Below the pieces are notes generated by a model that was given only the letters and a program-made list of their open reading frames with translations, was not told where the DNA came from and ran no database searches. A program made the translations under genes and the position numbers. Below are positions 43,463 through 56,150 of a DNA stretch of 64,000 nucleotides, piece after piece. Each line of letters opens with the position of its first letter. Positions within the stretch are counted from its first letter, which is position 1. Source of the stretch: Phymatolithon calcareum (Eukaryota; Rhodophyta; Florideophyceae; Hapalidiales); NCBI GenBank assembly GCA_977006965.1, contig OZ345383.1, forward strand, positions 1,364,001 to 1,428,000. The letters are read 5' to 3'.

Positions 43463-45805
43463 TAGCTTTCTACCGTAAGAGCGCAGCGCGCCATTGATGA
43501 GAGGAAAGGACTTCTCAGGACCTTGCGACGGTGGTGCCAACACGGGCGTATCGACGCTTGCTGGCGTCGAGTTAAAAGGGGGAAAGCAGGAAAAGAAACT
43601 GGGGAGAAGTACGCGTCAGTTGTTGACTAATCCAGCATCTCACTTTGTGGTAAAGCACGGAGAAGTTTCTGTTTGCATGCTGAGGTTGTGATGAAGGTAT
43701 GATTTTCCTGCACCTCAGCAATGGAACACTGTGTGCACGTGTGCACAAGAATGATTGGTCGGAGAGAAATCAATTTGTGGAACCCGGCAAACTCTTCCCT
43801 ATTCCTATGCGTATACTTCCGATCCCCTCAAACTGCGTGGGTGAGGCTGACGGACATTCACTCTGAATTTCAAAAACTCCCTTCCGCAGAACTTTATGAA
43901 TGAACAACATGATGTTTCGGCAATGCGCGTTTTGTTAAAATGCCTCGTGTGCTAGTATCGAAATCAATTTATGAAATTCCTTAGTCGATGAGAACGGCGC
44001 TATGCAGATTTTTGTCCTCGGTCTTCCGTGGGCAATTGAATCAATTGACCATGTACGAGATGAAGTCAATGATTTCGAAATATAAAGCTCGTCTAGCATC
44101 TTTGGCATTCTGTTGAGCTCTTCAGATCAGCATGAGCACGCTTGGCACAATATGAATTGAAATCTTTCTCAGCATTAAGCGCTCGACGGAAATCACGACA
44201 TTGTACAAATACCTTCCGATGTACTAGTCGTGGACGCACTTTATAGGTCTGGCCCTTGAGATCTCCCACCACATATCGTGAACATATGCTTGTGTTTAGG
44301 ACACTTGACAGTTTCCTCCACTCACTACGCAAGGCGGGATCATCCAGTGGAAGATTTCATGAGCTGGCATAACCACTTCATCTTCACGAGCTAAACCTTC
44401 CCTTGTCCCTGGACTGTACTGCACACAACAGAGAACATTACTCAAGATAGACTGTAAGGCATTTATTCTTTCTTTCACTCTTTTCTTTCCCATGCACTAC
44501 GAGTTTTCAGAGCTACTCTCGTAGTGCGCTCAATACGTAGTAGGCCTTCAGATTGTCCTCGGGGGCTGCACCATTTTGCAACGCGTGTCAACTGAGTCTT
44601 CCTTACGAGTCGGTTCTGTGTGACGGCAAAGTAGAGTTACCATCGTCGTTTATTCCATACGGTGATCACAGCTGCGTGGTTCGGGGCATGGAATATTTGA
44701 TACAACGGAAAGGATTTACAGCTCTTCGAACGCTTAGGGCCACAGGATGTAAAGGCATCTGTACTGTACTTGTTTGCATCATACCGGTATTTCGGGGCTG
44801 TGCATGTGTCAGGCGTGCGCTCAATACATCGAGCTTTCGTGATCTCCAACGATAGATAACGGAAAAGCTCTAGTGAGAAGGAGATATACCACACTCACCA
44901 CACATTACCCAAACCTGGGTCCTGGAAAGAATTTACGCAAAGGTGTGGCGAGCTCACCCACCCGAAGCAGAATTTCACCGGTCAATGGATTACTCTTCAC
45001 ACAGCCAAGAGCATATTCCCTGGCAAAAGCATCAAGTATGGCTTCCACATGCATAAGCTTCTTGTTGTCAGTGCACAGATATCCGAGATTAAGAACTACT
45101 GTCTTCAGCAAACTGCCATGGAGCTACACAGGTGGATATCCGTTCCCGATGGCGAAGTCGAGGAGATCACTCATTGCGCAATGGGCACAAATTGTATATC
45201 AATCTCGCCTGAGAACGGAGAGGGCGTCCTCGAGCAGTGGCAGATGGCATAGGCTCTGAAGGGCGCTTTCCTAGAGCTGTCTCGTCGAGATTCTTGATAG
45301 CAGGTCCATAGGAGCGCACCTTCAATCAAGGGAGGAGAACGTAGTGCGAACTATTCGCTCTGATTCAACCGCGGTTGCCGACACAGTCTCTGTTGTACTA
45401 ACCGTTGAAGAGCATCCGGACCCGAAGTCTCAATTGGTGCGCAGATTTCATGGAAGTGAATAAGGATATGTCGAATTTAGGGCAATAGAATGCAGCTTCG
45501 CGGCTGCAGCATGCCCAATTGTCAATCATCAGCTCACCCGAGACGGATGTCACTCAGTGTTTGAAATTTCGCGTAGTGCTTCGAATTGTGAAGAAGGTGA
45601 CGCTCCTAGACCCAGCGGATACCATCGGGAATCGCCAATAGTTCGCACATGTCGTCGGCAAGGGCAGGTTACACGAGAAAAATCGAGCGTATTCCTCACA
45701 CATCAGACTCTTGAGCTCGGAAGTTCTTTTCTTCTCCTTCGTCTCATAGACGTGGATGATTGTATGTAATATCTGCATTTCCGCCCATACAAGCTCCACA
45801 CGCTC
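43463..45805. other. Unit 2 block of conserved but unidentified sequence
   Basis: Near-identical to 30547-32889; several open frames are identical at the protein level. See the unit 1 entry for the minus-strand blocks. A hairpin with 10-bp arms lies near 44494-44527. Confidence 0.4.
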
Positions 45806-48113
45806 TGTGGTGGCACAGATCGGCGGATCTTCGCCACAGAGTAGTCCGGGAACGGATGGCCGGGATGGCCGCGCAAGGCTCTAACGAACAGTCTCTCCCG
45901 ATGGAGGTTAGCGGCAGAGCAAACAAAAACACACACACGGAATGGGGGTCCAATCGCAAGAGGACACCAACGTCCGTACGCAAACACAGGGGCGAGGGTC
46001 CGAGGACCGAGGCTTGACCGACGGCCCAGAGACGAGGTCGTACGCGAGGCCTTCCCTGAGGCGAAAGGACCGCGAAGGTTGGAACTGAATACGGTCGATC
46101 TAGACCAAACACGGGTTGCCCCGTTTACTGAAGGCTGGCGGCGAAAGCCCGCCATATACTACCAAATCAGCCTTATCATAATACAACTAACCCTAACCGG
46201 AGAGGCTGGCGAGGCCGAAGGCACTGGGTGTAAGCCCTTGAGGGCCGTAATGTCCGCGGAAAAACAAGGCGTCTAGGCCGCCCATCCATACTACTACACC
46301 CTCCCCTCCTTAAGGCCGAGGCACCCGGCGAGGCTAATAAGGCCGTAGGGGTAGAACCCTTAACGCTTCCAACTGCAACTCGACGTTCGTATGGCCTGAA
46401 AAGGCCTTTCCGTAGGCCATAATTGCAGCAAAAGTGGCGTTTTTCGTGCGGGTTATTCCCCCCGCCACCCCACTCCCTTTCCCGTCCCCGCCGGTACCAA
46501 TATGGGCTGGCGAACTACAACATCACTTGCGCCCTAGAGGGCATGTGTGTCCATTTTCGACCACTCCCCGGCCTTCGGGCCTTGCATGACCGCGTGTTCA
46601 ACGTGTCAATCCCGCCTGTCCTCGCGGTCCTCGCAGATACACGTGTGACTCGTGCCCGCACTCTTGGTTCCTCGAGAACCACGTGTCAGCGCCGTGCGCT
46701 CACGCCGTGGCCACGTCAATGGACGGCGCACGAGTTAGGGTTGCTGCCGCCATCGTTCGGGCATAAATACGGGCGCCCCCTCGCGAGACCCGGTCCACTG
46801 CTGCCGCTCACTGCGCTTCATCAAGGTCAAGCTGTGACCTGTAACCGTTCCAAGAAGACGCCCATCTGTTCTTCAACAAGACGCGCGCTGCGTCATGGTG
46901 TGTTGGATCACCTCGCGGCTGAACGTCGTCGTGCCATGGGACGTTCAGTCCTCGCCAGAATGGGAGCGGCGCGTTACCCGCAACTTGAAAGTCCCCGTGC
47001 TGGGCTTCACAACCGATTGGCGCCACCCGCGCCGCTGGAGCTGGCGCCAGGCCCTGGCCGATAGGGCGAAAAGGCTCGCCAGGGGACATCCTGTCCCCTT
47101 GGAAGTTGAGGCCAACGTCGCCCGTTTGCCGACCGCCGGCGAGGTGCGCTGGGCCGAGCTCTTCTACTATCGTTCCAAAGACGAGACGTGGTGCCTCTCG
47201 CTGGGGCAATTCGATGCCCGATGCCTCGACGGCCTTCCTCCCTTAGCTCTCGATGCGCTGCCGAGCCCGGCTATGCAAGATCGGCGTGTGTCTAGCAACA
47301 TACGCCGCTGGCGTCACCGCCTGCAAGGTCTGTTCCTGGAATGGATGACCGAAGCGGACTGTCTCACCGAACGCAGCTTCCGCACAGGGGACTAAATCCC
47401 CGTCCCCGAAGGATGGTACCGCTTCGAAGTGCCCTACGGGCTTCGAGTTGACATGCCGACCGTGCTGCGCTGCTGGGGACTGGAGATGGCGAGGTCGCCT
47501 TACCGCGAGCAAGAGACGGCCTGGCGTCGGGGCCCTCTTGCCCATTGCCTTTGGGCGGCTTTCTTTGCCCAGTGGGTACGCAATGTTGCGCATGCGATCA
47601 TGACGGAGGTCCACCTTCCTGGCCCGAACGCCAGGCTCTGGTGGCTTCCCCCTGCCTTGGTGGCTGCCATGCGCCGTATCGGGTGTACTTCCCTTCTTGG
47701 CGGTGACGTGGAGTCCGGCCGTCGACTTGAGGCCCTGCTCGCTGCCATCGAGACCATTCACTGGTCAAAGGTGGACCCTGCCAGAACCATTTGGCCTTTG
47801 CGCAACGATGTTGGCGCTCCCATATATCGAAACGGGGATTTTGTCCCCTGGGATGTCCGCTCCTGGGCCGCCGCCGTGCCGATAGATATGCTCGGAGGTG
47901 GCTACGCGGCCTTACGCGGCGAGATTTACACCGGCGCTCTCGGCGCCTTCCGCGATGAACACTCCGGTCGCGTCACACGCCCTCGGTCTTGGGAGGGGCA
48001 TGGCTTTGATGACCTTCGGGGCTTGGCCAGGGCCGACCGCATGGCCGCAGAGGCCGCGTACACCGCTGGCAGTGTGAGCGAGACTGTCGGGTCGGAGTGT
48101 TGTGCGAAACGTG
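45806..48113 (+). mobile_element. GC-rich LTR-retroelement-like fragment, unit 2
   Basis: Copy of 32890-35196 at about 98-99% identity with the same left and right limits. Its ORF starts at 46895 but is broken by a TAA at 47393-47395 and by a one-base insertion near 48077. Confidence 0.5.
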
Positions 48114-48326
48114 GAGGCGCAGAGGGATCTTCGCGAGAACGGTGGCGCGGGAAAGCGTGCTAGAAATGTGAAGGCCCGTCAGGATAAACGTGATGAGCAG
48201 CCGAAGAATGACGGCAAGGTTGCTGTGTCTGCCCCGATCAAAAAGGTTGAGGTTTCGAAGGAGGAGCATGCGAAAAGAGAGGCACGCGCTAAGACGTTTG
48301 ATCATCCTTCGAAAACAGTGTCTTAG
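46895..48326 (+). pseudogene. Chimeric element-SARNP ORF, unit 2/3 junction, broken
   Basis: Counterpart of the fused ORF at 33979-35409. A C-to-A-type change makes a TAA stop at 47393-47395 after the T-E-R-S-F block, and an extra A in the agtgtgagcg stretch near 48077 shifts the frame before the SARNP-like tail. The tail itself (48114-48326) still reads open and again shows RAKTFD instead of RAKRFG. Confidence 0.65.
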
Positions 48327-48928
48327 ATTCTTCCATTGATGTGACCATGTATGTCATTAAATTGCGTTGGGACACAATGTCCCTTTTTGAACCGAAGTCC
48401 GATTTTCCAACAAGATATACGATTCAAACAAGAGACGCAGAATTTGCGAACGAGCGCTAGTATCGTCAACGTGACACGGCGAATGTCGCCAGAAGGATAA
48501 AACAAAATTGCGCACGAGTGTATCCGCATGTTTTGCAATATGCACACTTATCGTGTACGATATAAACGGCTCATTTAGAGCTTCACACGATCCTCAATCA
48601 TAGTGCGACGAGTTTGGCCAAAATGACCTTCGGAAAGTTAGCTGTCTCATGGTCTGATACTTGATGTAAGGATACTCAGAATGCACCTTTTTCTTGGCTA
48701 TCAAGGAAAAGGAAGCCTCAAAGTGTCTTGCAGGACAACGCTGGAAGCGCTGTTTGTGAATAGGATCCCAGACATGGACCTGTGCGCTGGACAAATACGA
48801 CCGCCACGACCCCATCAAGAGGGTTCAGATCAGATCATCTGATGCGCCTACCCTCATTGCCGAGCTTCTTCGCCCCATCATAGTTTTAGCAGACAACTTC
48901 CACATGTTGTGAAGAGGGTAGCGCAGTA

Positions 48929-49090
48929 ATGCTGCGCAACGCGATTCTTCTGACGGTAATTCCGTCGATATTGGCTGCCGCTATCGCGAACGCGCTCGCC
49001 TGGGACTCGGCAAATCAAGAACTTGCCACGCTCGAAATGCCAGACCCAACCCCGCCGTCGCTGGATTTCCAAGAAATCTTGCGAATTTAA
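48929..49090 (+). CDS. Small 53-residue ORF, unit 3
   Basis: Identical to the ORF at 36012-36173, so the two give no independent evidence of selection. Function unknown. Confidence 0.3.
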   Translation: MLRNAILLTVIPSILAAAIANALAWDSANQELATLEMPDPTPPSLDFQEILRI

Positions 49091-49591
49091 GCGGATTTAT
49101 ACAGGCCGGTTATGATAACCGGTCCGGCTACCCGTGCACCTGTGCGTTACAGGAAGGAGCCAAGAGTTCAGTCAGGAATTTTTCCCAGCTACATTGCAGG
49201 GTTTTTTGAAATGACAAGAGCTGTGCTCCGGCCTCCCCAGGCGAGAAGACTATCGCCTTCTGGTCGTATGGTAGTACATGGATTCCGCCCTGTGTGGTGT
49301 GCCGCAACGCTCAAGGAAGCTGGGAGAGAAGGCAGAAAGATGATTAGCTACCGTGAACGTCCTAAATGGTTTCCAACCCGGGCATCCCTTTGAAGGACTG
49401 CGAATGAAGATTGGCTGCGTAGCGATATGGATGTTAAGCTGGACCATGGTCTGCACCTTGTGCAGCTTGGACATCTGTTGTGACATCAAGTACCACTCGT
49501 ATCTGTTAAGGTCTACTGGAGCCGTAAGGATGCGGAGTTGTTCCATCAGCTTCGAGAAATCCCGCAGTAAAAGAAAGAAAGAAAGAAAAAA

Positions 49592-50817
49592 CGCAAATTA
49601 GAACGCATTAATGCCACCGACGAAAAAGCATTACGAATAATGGAAGTTTTGAGTGCATCAGAAGAACTTCAACAGCGTTTTGGGGCCATGTCATGATCGT
49701 CATTTCCAAAAAAACCTGTACGAAGACATGTAGAGGAGAAGACTCAGTACGGCAACGTTACTTCCGAACACTTCCGAACAAGGGAGCGCTCAGGTCCTTT
49801 CTTTCGTTGACCATCGCTACTCAACCGGCTGAAGCCGTCAAGGTTTGGCAATCAAAAATACATCCACCTCACGCAATAGTCCGCCAACCAACTGCCAAGT
49901 AGACGGACAGCAAAGAGTCCGGGAAAAATCGAGAAGATAGCAGGGAAGTGCCGCAGACAGCGGAAAATTTTCAAGTTGAGGTTAGAGTGAAACGCCGATA
50001 GCCCGTATTCGTGTGCGGCCAAGGCTTGCAGCATCTTGACGGAAGCCCCACAAACGTCTATTCCAAAACAGAAGAAAACATATGTGGATTCATATGGAGA
50101 GTAGAGCTCACCCCCGGTAGTCACATGCAAGAAATAACGAGTTGGTATTACATGCTCTATCAAGAAACGTCGACTTCGGCTTTCCAAACAAGCTGCGGTT
50201 TCGGCACATAAAAAGACATCCTTGGTCGCAAAGAACAGCGAATGCCTCATCGCATATAGCACTGATGAAACCCTGCTGCATGTTGGATACAATCGCAAAC
50301 AGCGGTAATAGGGCGATGGCCAAAAGTGCAGACAAAGACGAGAAGATGACAACTCTTGAAATACATATTCTTGACGTGTCGCGATTGCCACCTGCAATCA
50401 AGAAACTCGATAAGATTTCATGTGAAGCACACAGGTAACGGAGCTCTTCGAACAAAAGTCCAGAGCAGTTATCCTCCCCGTGCTCATAGTCCAGCCCATC
50501 CCCGACGAAAAGTGTATCCGTCTTTAAGAACAACGCAGGCCGGGGAGAGAGCAGCGCCTGATTGAGGCGCGTTCAGCGGGCAATTGCTGGAGCTACTGCA
50601 ATTGATACAGCAGCCAGGAAGCGCGTCGAAGACAGAGGAATGAGAAAAATCTTCGGCGGGGGGCAACCTAGCCGGGAGGAATTAAACGCATGTTCAACCA
50701 CCTGATAACGCAACGAAAAAGACAGCACCTACCGCGGTAAACGCCCATCACGGGGAACACGAATGCCGGTAAAGAGCACAGCTAACCCGTGATGTCCACT
50801 TGCAAAAGCGATGTTTC
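49592..50817. other. Unit 3 left part with hydrophobic minus-strand block
   Basis: Practically identical to 36675-37900, including the hydrophobic block at 50108-50533. No further information beyond the unit 2 entry. Confidence 0.3.
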
Positions 50818-51324
50818 TCAATGTCGTTTACCTTCATTGTTCAACTTTGCGCAATTCGCCACATTCGTAGCCGATAAAAACATATCCGCCGCGACAAAGA
50901 TAAGCGCATGCCAGATCGAATGCAGTGGATAGTACAGCCGCGTTCCTCTTGCGAGTTCTGAACAACCGCCTGCAACACCGGCCACGACACCGACAGGCGC
51001 GGCAGAAATAAAAGCGTGACGAAAAACTTCTTTCGAAGGCGGAAGTGCAAAAATGCGCACAGCGAGGAAACTGGCGAAAAGCCTGTCGAAAATCAAAAGG
51101 GGCGGTAAGCGCAACCGCGCTGCAGAATGGTCCGGATACAGTGCGTGGAACGCGAGTGAGCTTATTGAACTCAGGGTGATGAGAAAAAGTGTTAATTTAT
51201 CTCTCAACAGTATGCAGCGCTTCGCGGGGAGCGGTGCTGATAAATTGCTCAGGCTCACGATTGCGTGTCCGATGGATACAAACATGGCGAAAAACGCCGC
51301 GGGAGAAGGCGATTGTGGAGTGCA
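50818..51324 (-). CDS. Polytopic membrane-protein exon/ORF, unit 3
   Basis: Protein-identical to the unit 2 copy at 37901-38407. The same His/Asp-containing hydrophobic ORF with doubtful CREST/TMEM8-like character. It probably belongs to a longer spliced minus-strand gene. Confidence 0.38.
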   Translation of the reverse strand, partial: CTPQSPSPAAFFAMFVSIGHAIVSLSNLSAPLPAKRCILLRDKLTLFLITLSSISSLAFHALYPDHSAARLRLPPLLIFDRLFASFLAVRIFALPPSKEVFRHAFISAAPVGVVAGVAGGCSELARGTRLYYPLHSIWHALIFVAADMFLSATNVANCAKLNNEGKRH

Positions 51325-52554
51325 CGGACCCTGGGTCAGTGTACTGTACGAATGGAAGTGGGCGGCAATTGTGCAATGAGTATGATATCTATAACACAAG
51401 GCTAAATTGTTGGCTTTACGTCAAGGCCGAACAAAACTGTCACCACCCGAGAGACTTCTCATTCGGACGCGCACATTCTTCGTTGACATCACGTTGAATT
51501 TATGCATCTCACACACGTTGTTTGAAGTGGTTCACTTGAGCTTAAAGTAATCGTAATCGTCAAGGGAACACTATTGGGAGTCCACCGTTCACGGACCAGG
51601 TCAAGCACGATGCAGGCAAACAACTTTCAATAGAAGCAATACTGTCTTGTCTTTACTTCTACCACTTCACGTCCTGATAACTTCAAAGGTACATCGAAGC
51701 ACTCAACTTCTGTGCTTAAGAGTTTACCATACAGAACAACGTTCAGGTTTCCCCTTCATCTACGTGCCATATATGTTCGTCAGCCAAACGGAATGAGGCA
51801 ACTCGAATACGGAGAAATGATCAGTCTGACAGACTTTTCTTTTCCATTCGAATGTCCGCAGCATATAAACTACCCTTACTTGTTGTACGCTTCTTCATGC
51901 AACACGTTGGCGTCGCCCTTGTTCTCCTATCCTTGTCCTGCCCAGCTCTGCTCCCTCCCGTCCCCACCTGCTTTATATCATTCAGTTGCTTTCCATGTTC
52001 TTCTCCTAGACATTGATATTCGTCTGCCACTAGTAGCTGCCGTTCTCATGCGCTATGATTCAGTGTTCGGGTACTGTGGGCCAAAACGGATTGTGAAAGC
52101 GATCTGCCTGACAACTTCCCTCTGAGTTCTCCAATTGATGCAGGAGAAGAGAATTCCACCATACTGTATCAATGCACAGGGAAAAATTGGTGCTGGGAAT
52201 CACTGCCAAGAATTCATTCCCGATTTCAAAATGTCGGAGACCATGCCCGCCACCCATCGATGGTGGAAATGCACGATGAAAACGCTGCAAAAAAGAATAC
52301 TCCAATTTGTTCGCTGCACGCAACATGTCGCACGTGTTCAAACTAGTCGAAACAGCTGCCCATCGCGAAGATGACGCTGGTATCGATTTCGCCAAACTTC
52401 TGTCTCGGAGTAAATTTGAAAATCGAAAAATACCTCATGAACCCTGAGTCGGCTTATTCAATTTCCATTGACGAATATTTGAAGTGATGAACGCCCTGGA
52501 ACTGCTTTCGCAAAGCCTGCAAAAACAGACCAAAAACAACGTTTCCATCTTCCG

Positions 52555-53081
52555 TCACTCCGAATTTTCACTCACCTTCTTTCCGCTCGTCCTCTCTTCA
52601 CCATTTGCACAGCCCGCAATACGCTTCGATGCAACAGCAAGCATTCCAGCGCGAGCGTACTGAACCGTCTCTGTCGCACCGCCGAGGCACTCTCCTTCCA
52701 GAAACACGCGCGGTAGAGTGTCTGCATTCGTGCGATCTGCAAGCATCCTGCGGGCCGCTTGACCCACAGAACTATCCCCGAGTGTCACCACGGCCGCATC
52801 GACCTTTGTTCCAGCACCCGCACAACCTGGTGCACGTGATATGCGGGAAATTGTTGCCGCGATTGTTCTCTCAGCCAATACGCAATAGTCGCAGTCGGGT
52901 TTCGCAAAGATCTGCCTGCCACTTAAAAATCAGTTTCTTCTGAAGGGACGTCGCGGTCGAGAGGAAATATACATACCACGACTCGATGCGAAGATAGCGC
53001 GTTCTCAACCAACGATTCTGCAGCACGGACCGCGTCTTCTGCCTGCGGATCAGTGCATATGTTGTGTTTGGGGGATGCCAT
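52555..53081 (-). CDS. Glutaredoxin-like protein, unit 3 (spliced)
   Basis: Exon 1 is 53081-52977 and exon 2 starts at 52911; the sequence is identical to unit 2 in the coding part. The C-D-Y-C motif, T-L-P and G-G are kept. The presumed upstream promoter contains the unit-3-only perfect palindrome at 53221-53262, about 140 bp before the start codon, so this copy may be regulated differently. Confidence 0.72.
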
Positions 53082-53220
53082 GGGCGCCAGGCCCACGCTT
53101 GTGCAGTGCAGCGACCACAGAGAAAAGTTGCCCTTGTGTCTCCAATCGATAGGAAATATACTACATGCATGTATGATCCAGTCGAAAAACCGAATAAAGC
53201 ACTGGGTCGTCCTGCAGTGC

Positions 53221-53262
53221 ACGGTGGTTGTGTTTTGTCTTAAGACAAAACACAACCACCGT
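53221..53262. repeat. 42-bp perfect palindrome, only in unit 3
   Basis: Arms 53221-53241 and 53242-53262 are exact reverse complements with no spacer. Units 1 and 2 have only the left arm here and go straight on to gagctctgc, so unit 3 gained about 22 bases that copy the left arm in reverse. It sits exactly where unit 3 stops matching unit 2. Confidence 0.95.
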
Positions 53263-54784
53263 TGAGCTCTGCAATGCCACGGGATTTCGCTGCGACAACG
53301 CTATCGACCTCAGTTTGAAAACATTTACGCTTCGATGTGTTCAGCGACACACATAGACCCCCGTGTGTGATGACGGCCGCGCATTTTAGCTGGTCTAGGT
53401 TGTGCTACGCAAGCCGGTGACGGACCTTGTCTCACAAAGATATATTCACATTTGGATGCTCTGATATGCTATGCTTTCTAGATGCGAAGGTGCCAGCAAT
53501 ATGAGAGGTCTTCAGGAACAGGAAAACTGCGGAAGGCGGAAGTCTATCAACGTTTTTTCGCGACGGTCGAGCGACGGACGAAGCGAAACAATTTCTCTGA
53601 TATGCTTATGCTTTCCTACCGCGCGCTGCTGGTCTTCTTCCGGATGATAAAGCCGCACAAAAAATTCCGGTGCACCTATGTAGCAATTTCGGGCCGTGGG
53701 ATGTGCTTATTGAGACGGCGGTCGGACTGTAGAGAAGCATGCACGGACGAGGACATTCCTGCGCGCAAATCATAGGTTTTTGCAATTGGAAAGACGGCAA
53801 AACTGGCAGGAGTGGACATAACACAGTGCGTGCTGCTGGATGACTTTAGGCGGAACCACGTGGGTGCAAGATGTGAAGATAGCAAAGTTACAGCGACAGT
53901 CCTGAGACAGAGGACCCAGATAACCAGGCCGCTCAACATCTCGAGACATGCCTATCGACAGACCTCGTAGCAAGACGTACAAATAGTTTCAGAAGAAGCC
54001 TGGCGAAAACCTAAAAGGCTCTTCGCGCTACCTTTCCCGCTGCAAAAAACTGGGACAAGGAATCATTCAAACAACACAAGAAATGCAGGGTTTCCAGGGG
54101 AGGTGAAATTCTCGGACGTCACTCAAACGAGAGTGAAGCTGGCCGAGATATTAGTACTTGGATTTTACCGGGACACTGAGAACGAGCTGAGGTTCAGTCA
54201 GGGCGTGCTATGGAATGAAAACCCATATTGTTCTTTACTCCACATCAGTCTGTACATCTTTTCGACCAGTAATTGTGTGCTCCAACAATTTTGACGCTCA
54301 GGGACCTTTTGTCAGCAGAGTCAGCCATGCTACTAGGCTTCTCCATGAACTGTGATGTTGGAGAAGCGTATTAGCATGACTGGTATCGCTTTCAATGGTC
54401 CCCGATTTTCAAAATTGTTTGATTGACAGATAAACTCCCAGCTTTTGCAACTCTTGGCTGTTTCCTCGCGGATGCCGAGAGCTGGATGACGATTAGCTTC
54501 TATAGCATTACCGTCACCTGTACGGGAGGATTCATGGGGGGTTTTTGCAGCCCACGATCCCCGTGGGGATCATTGTCTGAAGATGTTTCTCCCTAAGACA
54601 GATAGATTTTGCGCCTCAATTCTACTTCTTAACCTATATCTTCGGTCCGTCGCTATGCCCTATCAAAATTCGTACTTTTTGTGCTTCTTTGCCACAGAAG
54701 ATTGCATGTAACGCTATGGATTCGAAGGTCACAGAAAGACTTCCGCTATGATTCTACTACAACTAGATAAGTTAATTTTCATCC
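53263..54784. other. Unit 3 spacer upstream of BAH copy
   Basis: Diverged counterpart of 27.4-29.18 kb, with the hairpin at 54323-54381. It carries a deletion of about 240 bp near 54460 between two copies of a 14-bp repeat still seen in unit 2. No supported gene. Confidence 0.4.
54323..54381. repeat. 23-bp-arm hairpin, unit 3
   Basis: Arms 54323-54345 and 54359-54381. It has the same C-G pair as unit 2 at the covarying position. Two further single-arm changes weaken the stem slightly. Confidence 0.75.
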
Positions 54785-56150
54785 TTACTGATGCGTCGTC
54801 ACTCGACGTCGCCGAGAACGAGGGGACTTGGAGCGAGAAGCAACATCACCTGAGGCAGTGGCGACCGCCTACTTTCCAAACATTTGATGTGCAACAAGCG
54901 TTGCTACAGCTTTCATGTCCCCTTCGCCCATATCGAAATCCAACTCTCTCTCGATCATGGCGCTTGTCATCAGATTCAGCATCGTCTTAAATGTGTCTTC
55001 CGTAAAAGGTGGCTCGTCTGGAGGTATTGATTTGAACGACTCTTCGACGTTATCCCAAGCTATCTGCATTGCATCGGGCTCTATCAGAAGATCGTCATTA
55101 TTCCCAGTATCTATCTCCATTGGGCTTCTCGTGACTTCTTGCACACGCGACTTTGTCATCTGCAAAGGATGCTTAGGGAATTTGCTTGATTTTTCACTTG
55201 TTTTAAGGGCACCACGAGAGGTTGGACGCATCGCTCGACTTGGCGCAACCTCTATCGCATCCGAATCATTTTCGGAACTTTCTTGTAAGACACGACGACG
55301 GTTCATTCCATCACGCGATCGGAGCGAGATTTCATCATATTCCTCGTCGCCACTTCTTGATCTGGTCACTTTGTCAATCCTTCTGTTCTTTCCAGGTGAG
55401 AGCTCCAACACCGATACCTCGTCCATAGCAGTACCAGTGGCATGATCTCGCGAGACACCTTGTGCCTTCAGAGTCACATGACCGTCAGCAATACCCGCAA
55501 CGTACTCACTCACAGACTTTGAGCCAGTCTGTGTGTTCATTTCGCTCCCGGTTTCCTCGCTCACTGGTGCGATAACATCATGTAAAGCGTCAGTTGAAGG
55601 AAAACTGAGCAGGAATTTTAGTTCCCCATTCTTCAGTCGCACACGTTTGTCAAAGTTGCTGTAATAGAAGAATCGCACAAGACATATCACATCGCCTTCC
55701 CAGTAATTCTTAGGGGGACTTTTCAAGATGTTGTTCATCTCCTGTAAAGATGCACAAAGAAATGCTCGACCGTGAATAGCTGTGAGACTATTTGAGCACC
55801 CCTCAACATGATCGGAAAAATAAACCTCTCTACAACCAGCCTTCATACCCCGCGGTTTTGGCACGCCCTTCGGAGTCATACAGCCAACGCAGTGTGCATC
55901 GCATGCTTTCAACTGAGTTGTCACACAGATCGAACAACTCGACGAGATGAGCGATCCAAATTTCGTCATTTTTTTCACCGGCAACGTAAACTGCGTCGCC
56001 GCGCTGGAAAGTACGCTTCAGTCCGTCCGAGATTCGCACTACTTCGGCAGCCTCGTAGTACACATTGTCGCTGCCTTCGGCTTTCTGCCCTTTGCCGATC
56101 CAGGCGCAATTCGTGAAGGTGGGATCGTTGAAATCGTTCTTTTCAGCCAT
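54785..56150 (-). pseudogene. BAH-domain gene, unit 3, frameshift and early stop
   Basis: Counterpart of 29179-30546 from the ATG at 56150. Two bases are missing at about 55875 inside the BAH domain (after LRWLYD), shifting the frame. A TAG at 54869-54871 also removes the last 28 or so residues, including the basic tail. The T-run that is short in unit 2 is full length here, so the two copies were broken independently. Confidence 0.78.

Larger units (their letters stand above)
35197..48113. repeat. Tandem unit 2 of 3 (12.9 kb)
   Basis: Second copy, from the SARNP-like block at 35197 to its next recurrence at 48114. By line-by-line comparison its left part (35.4-40.3 kb) is almost identical to unit 3 (48.3-53.2 kb; I noticed only isolated single-base differences). 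Its right part (41-48.1 kb) is about 99% identical to unit 1. It carries the element-like fragment at its right end, as unit 1 does. Confidence 0.95.
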
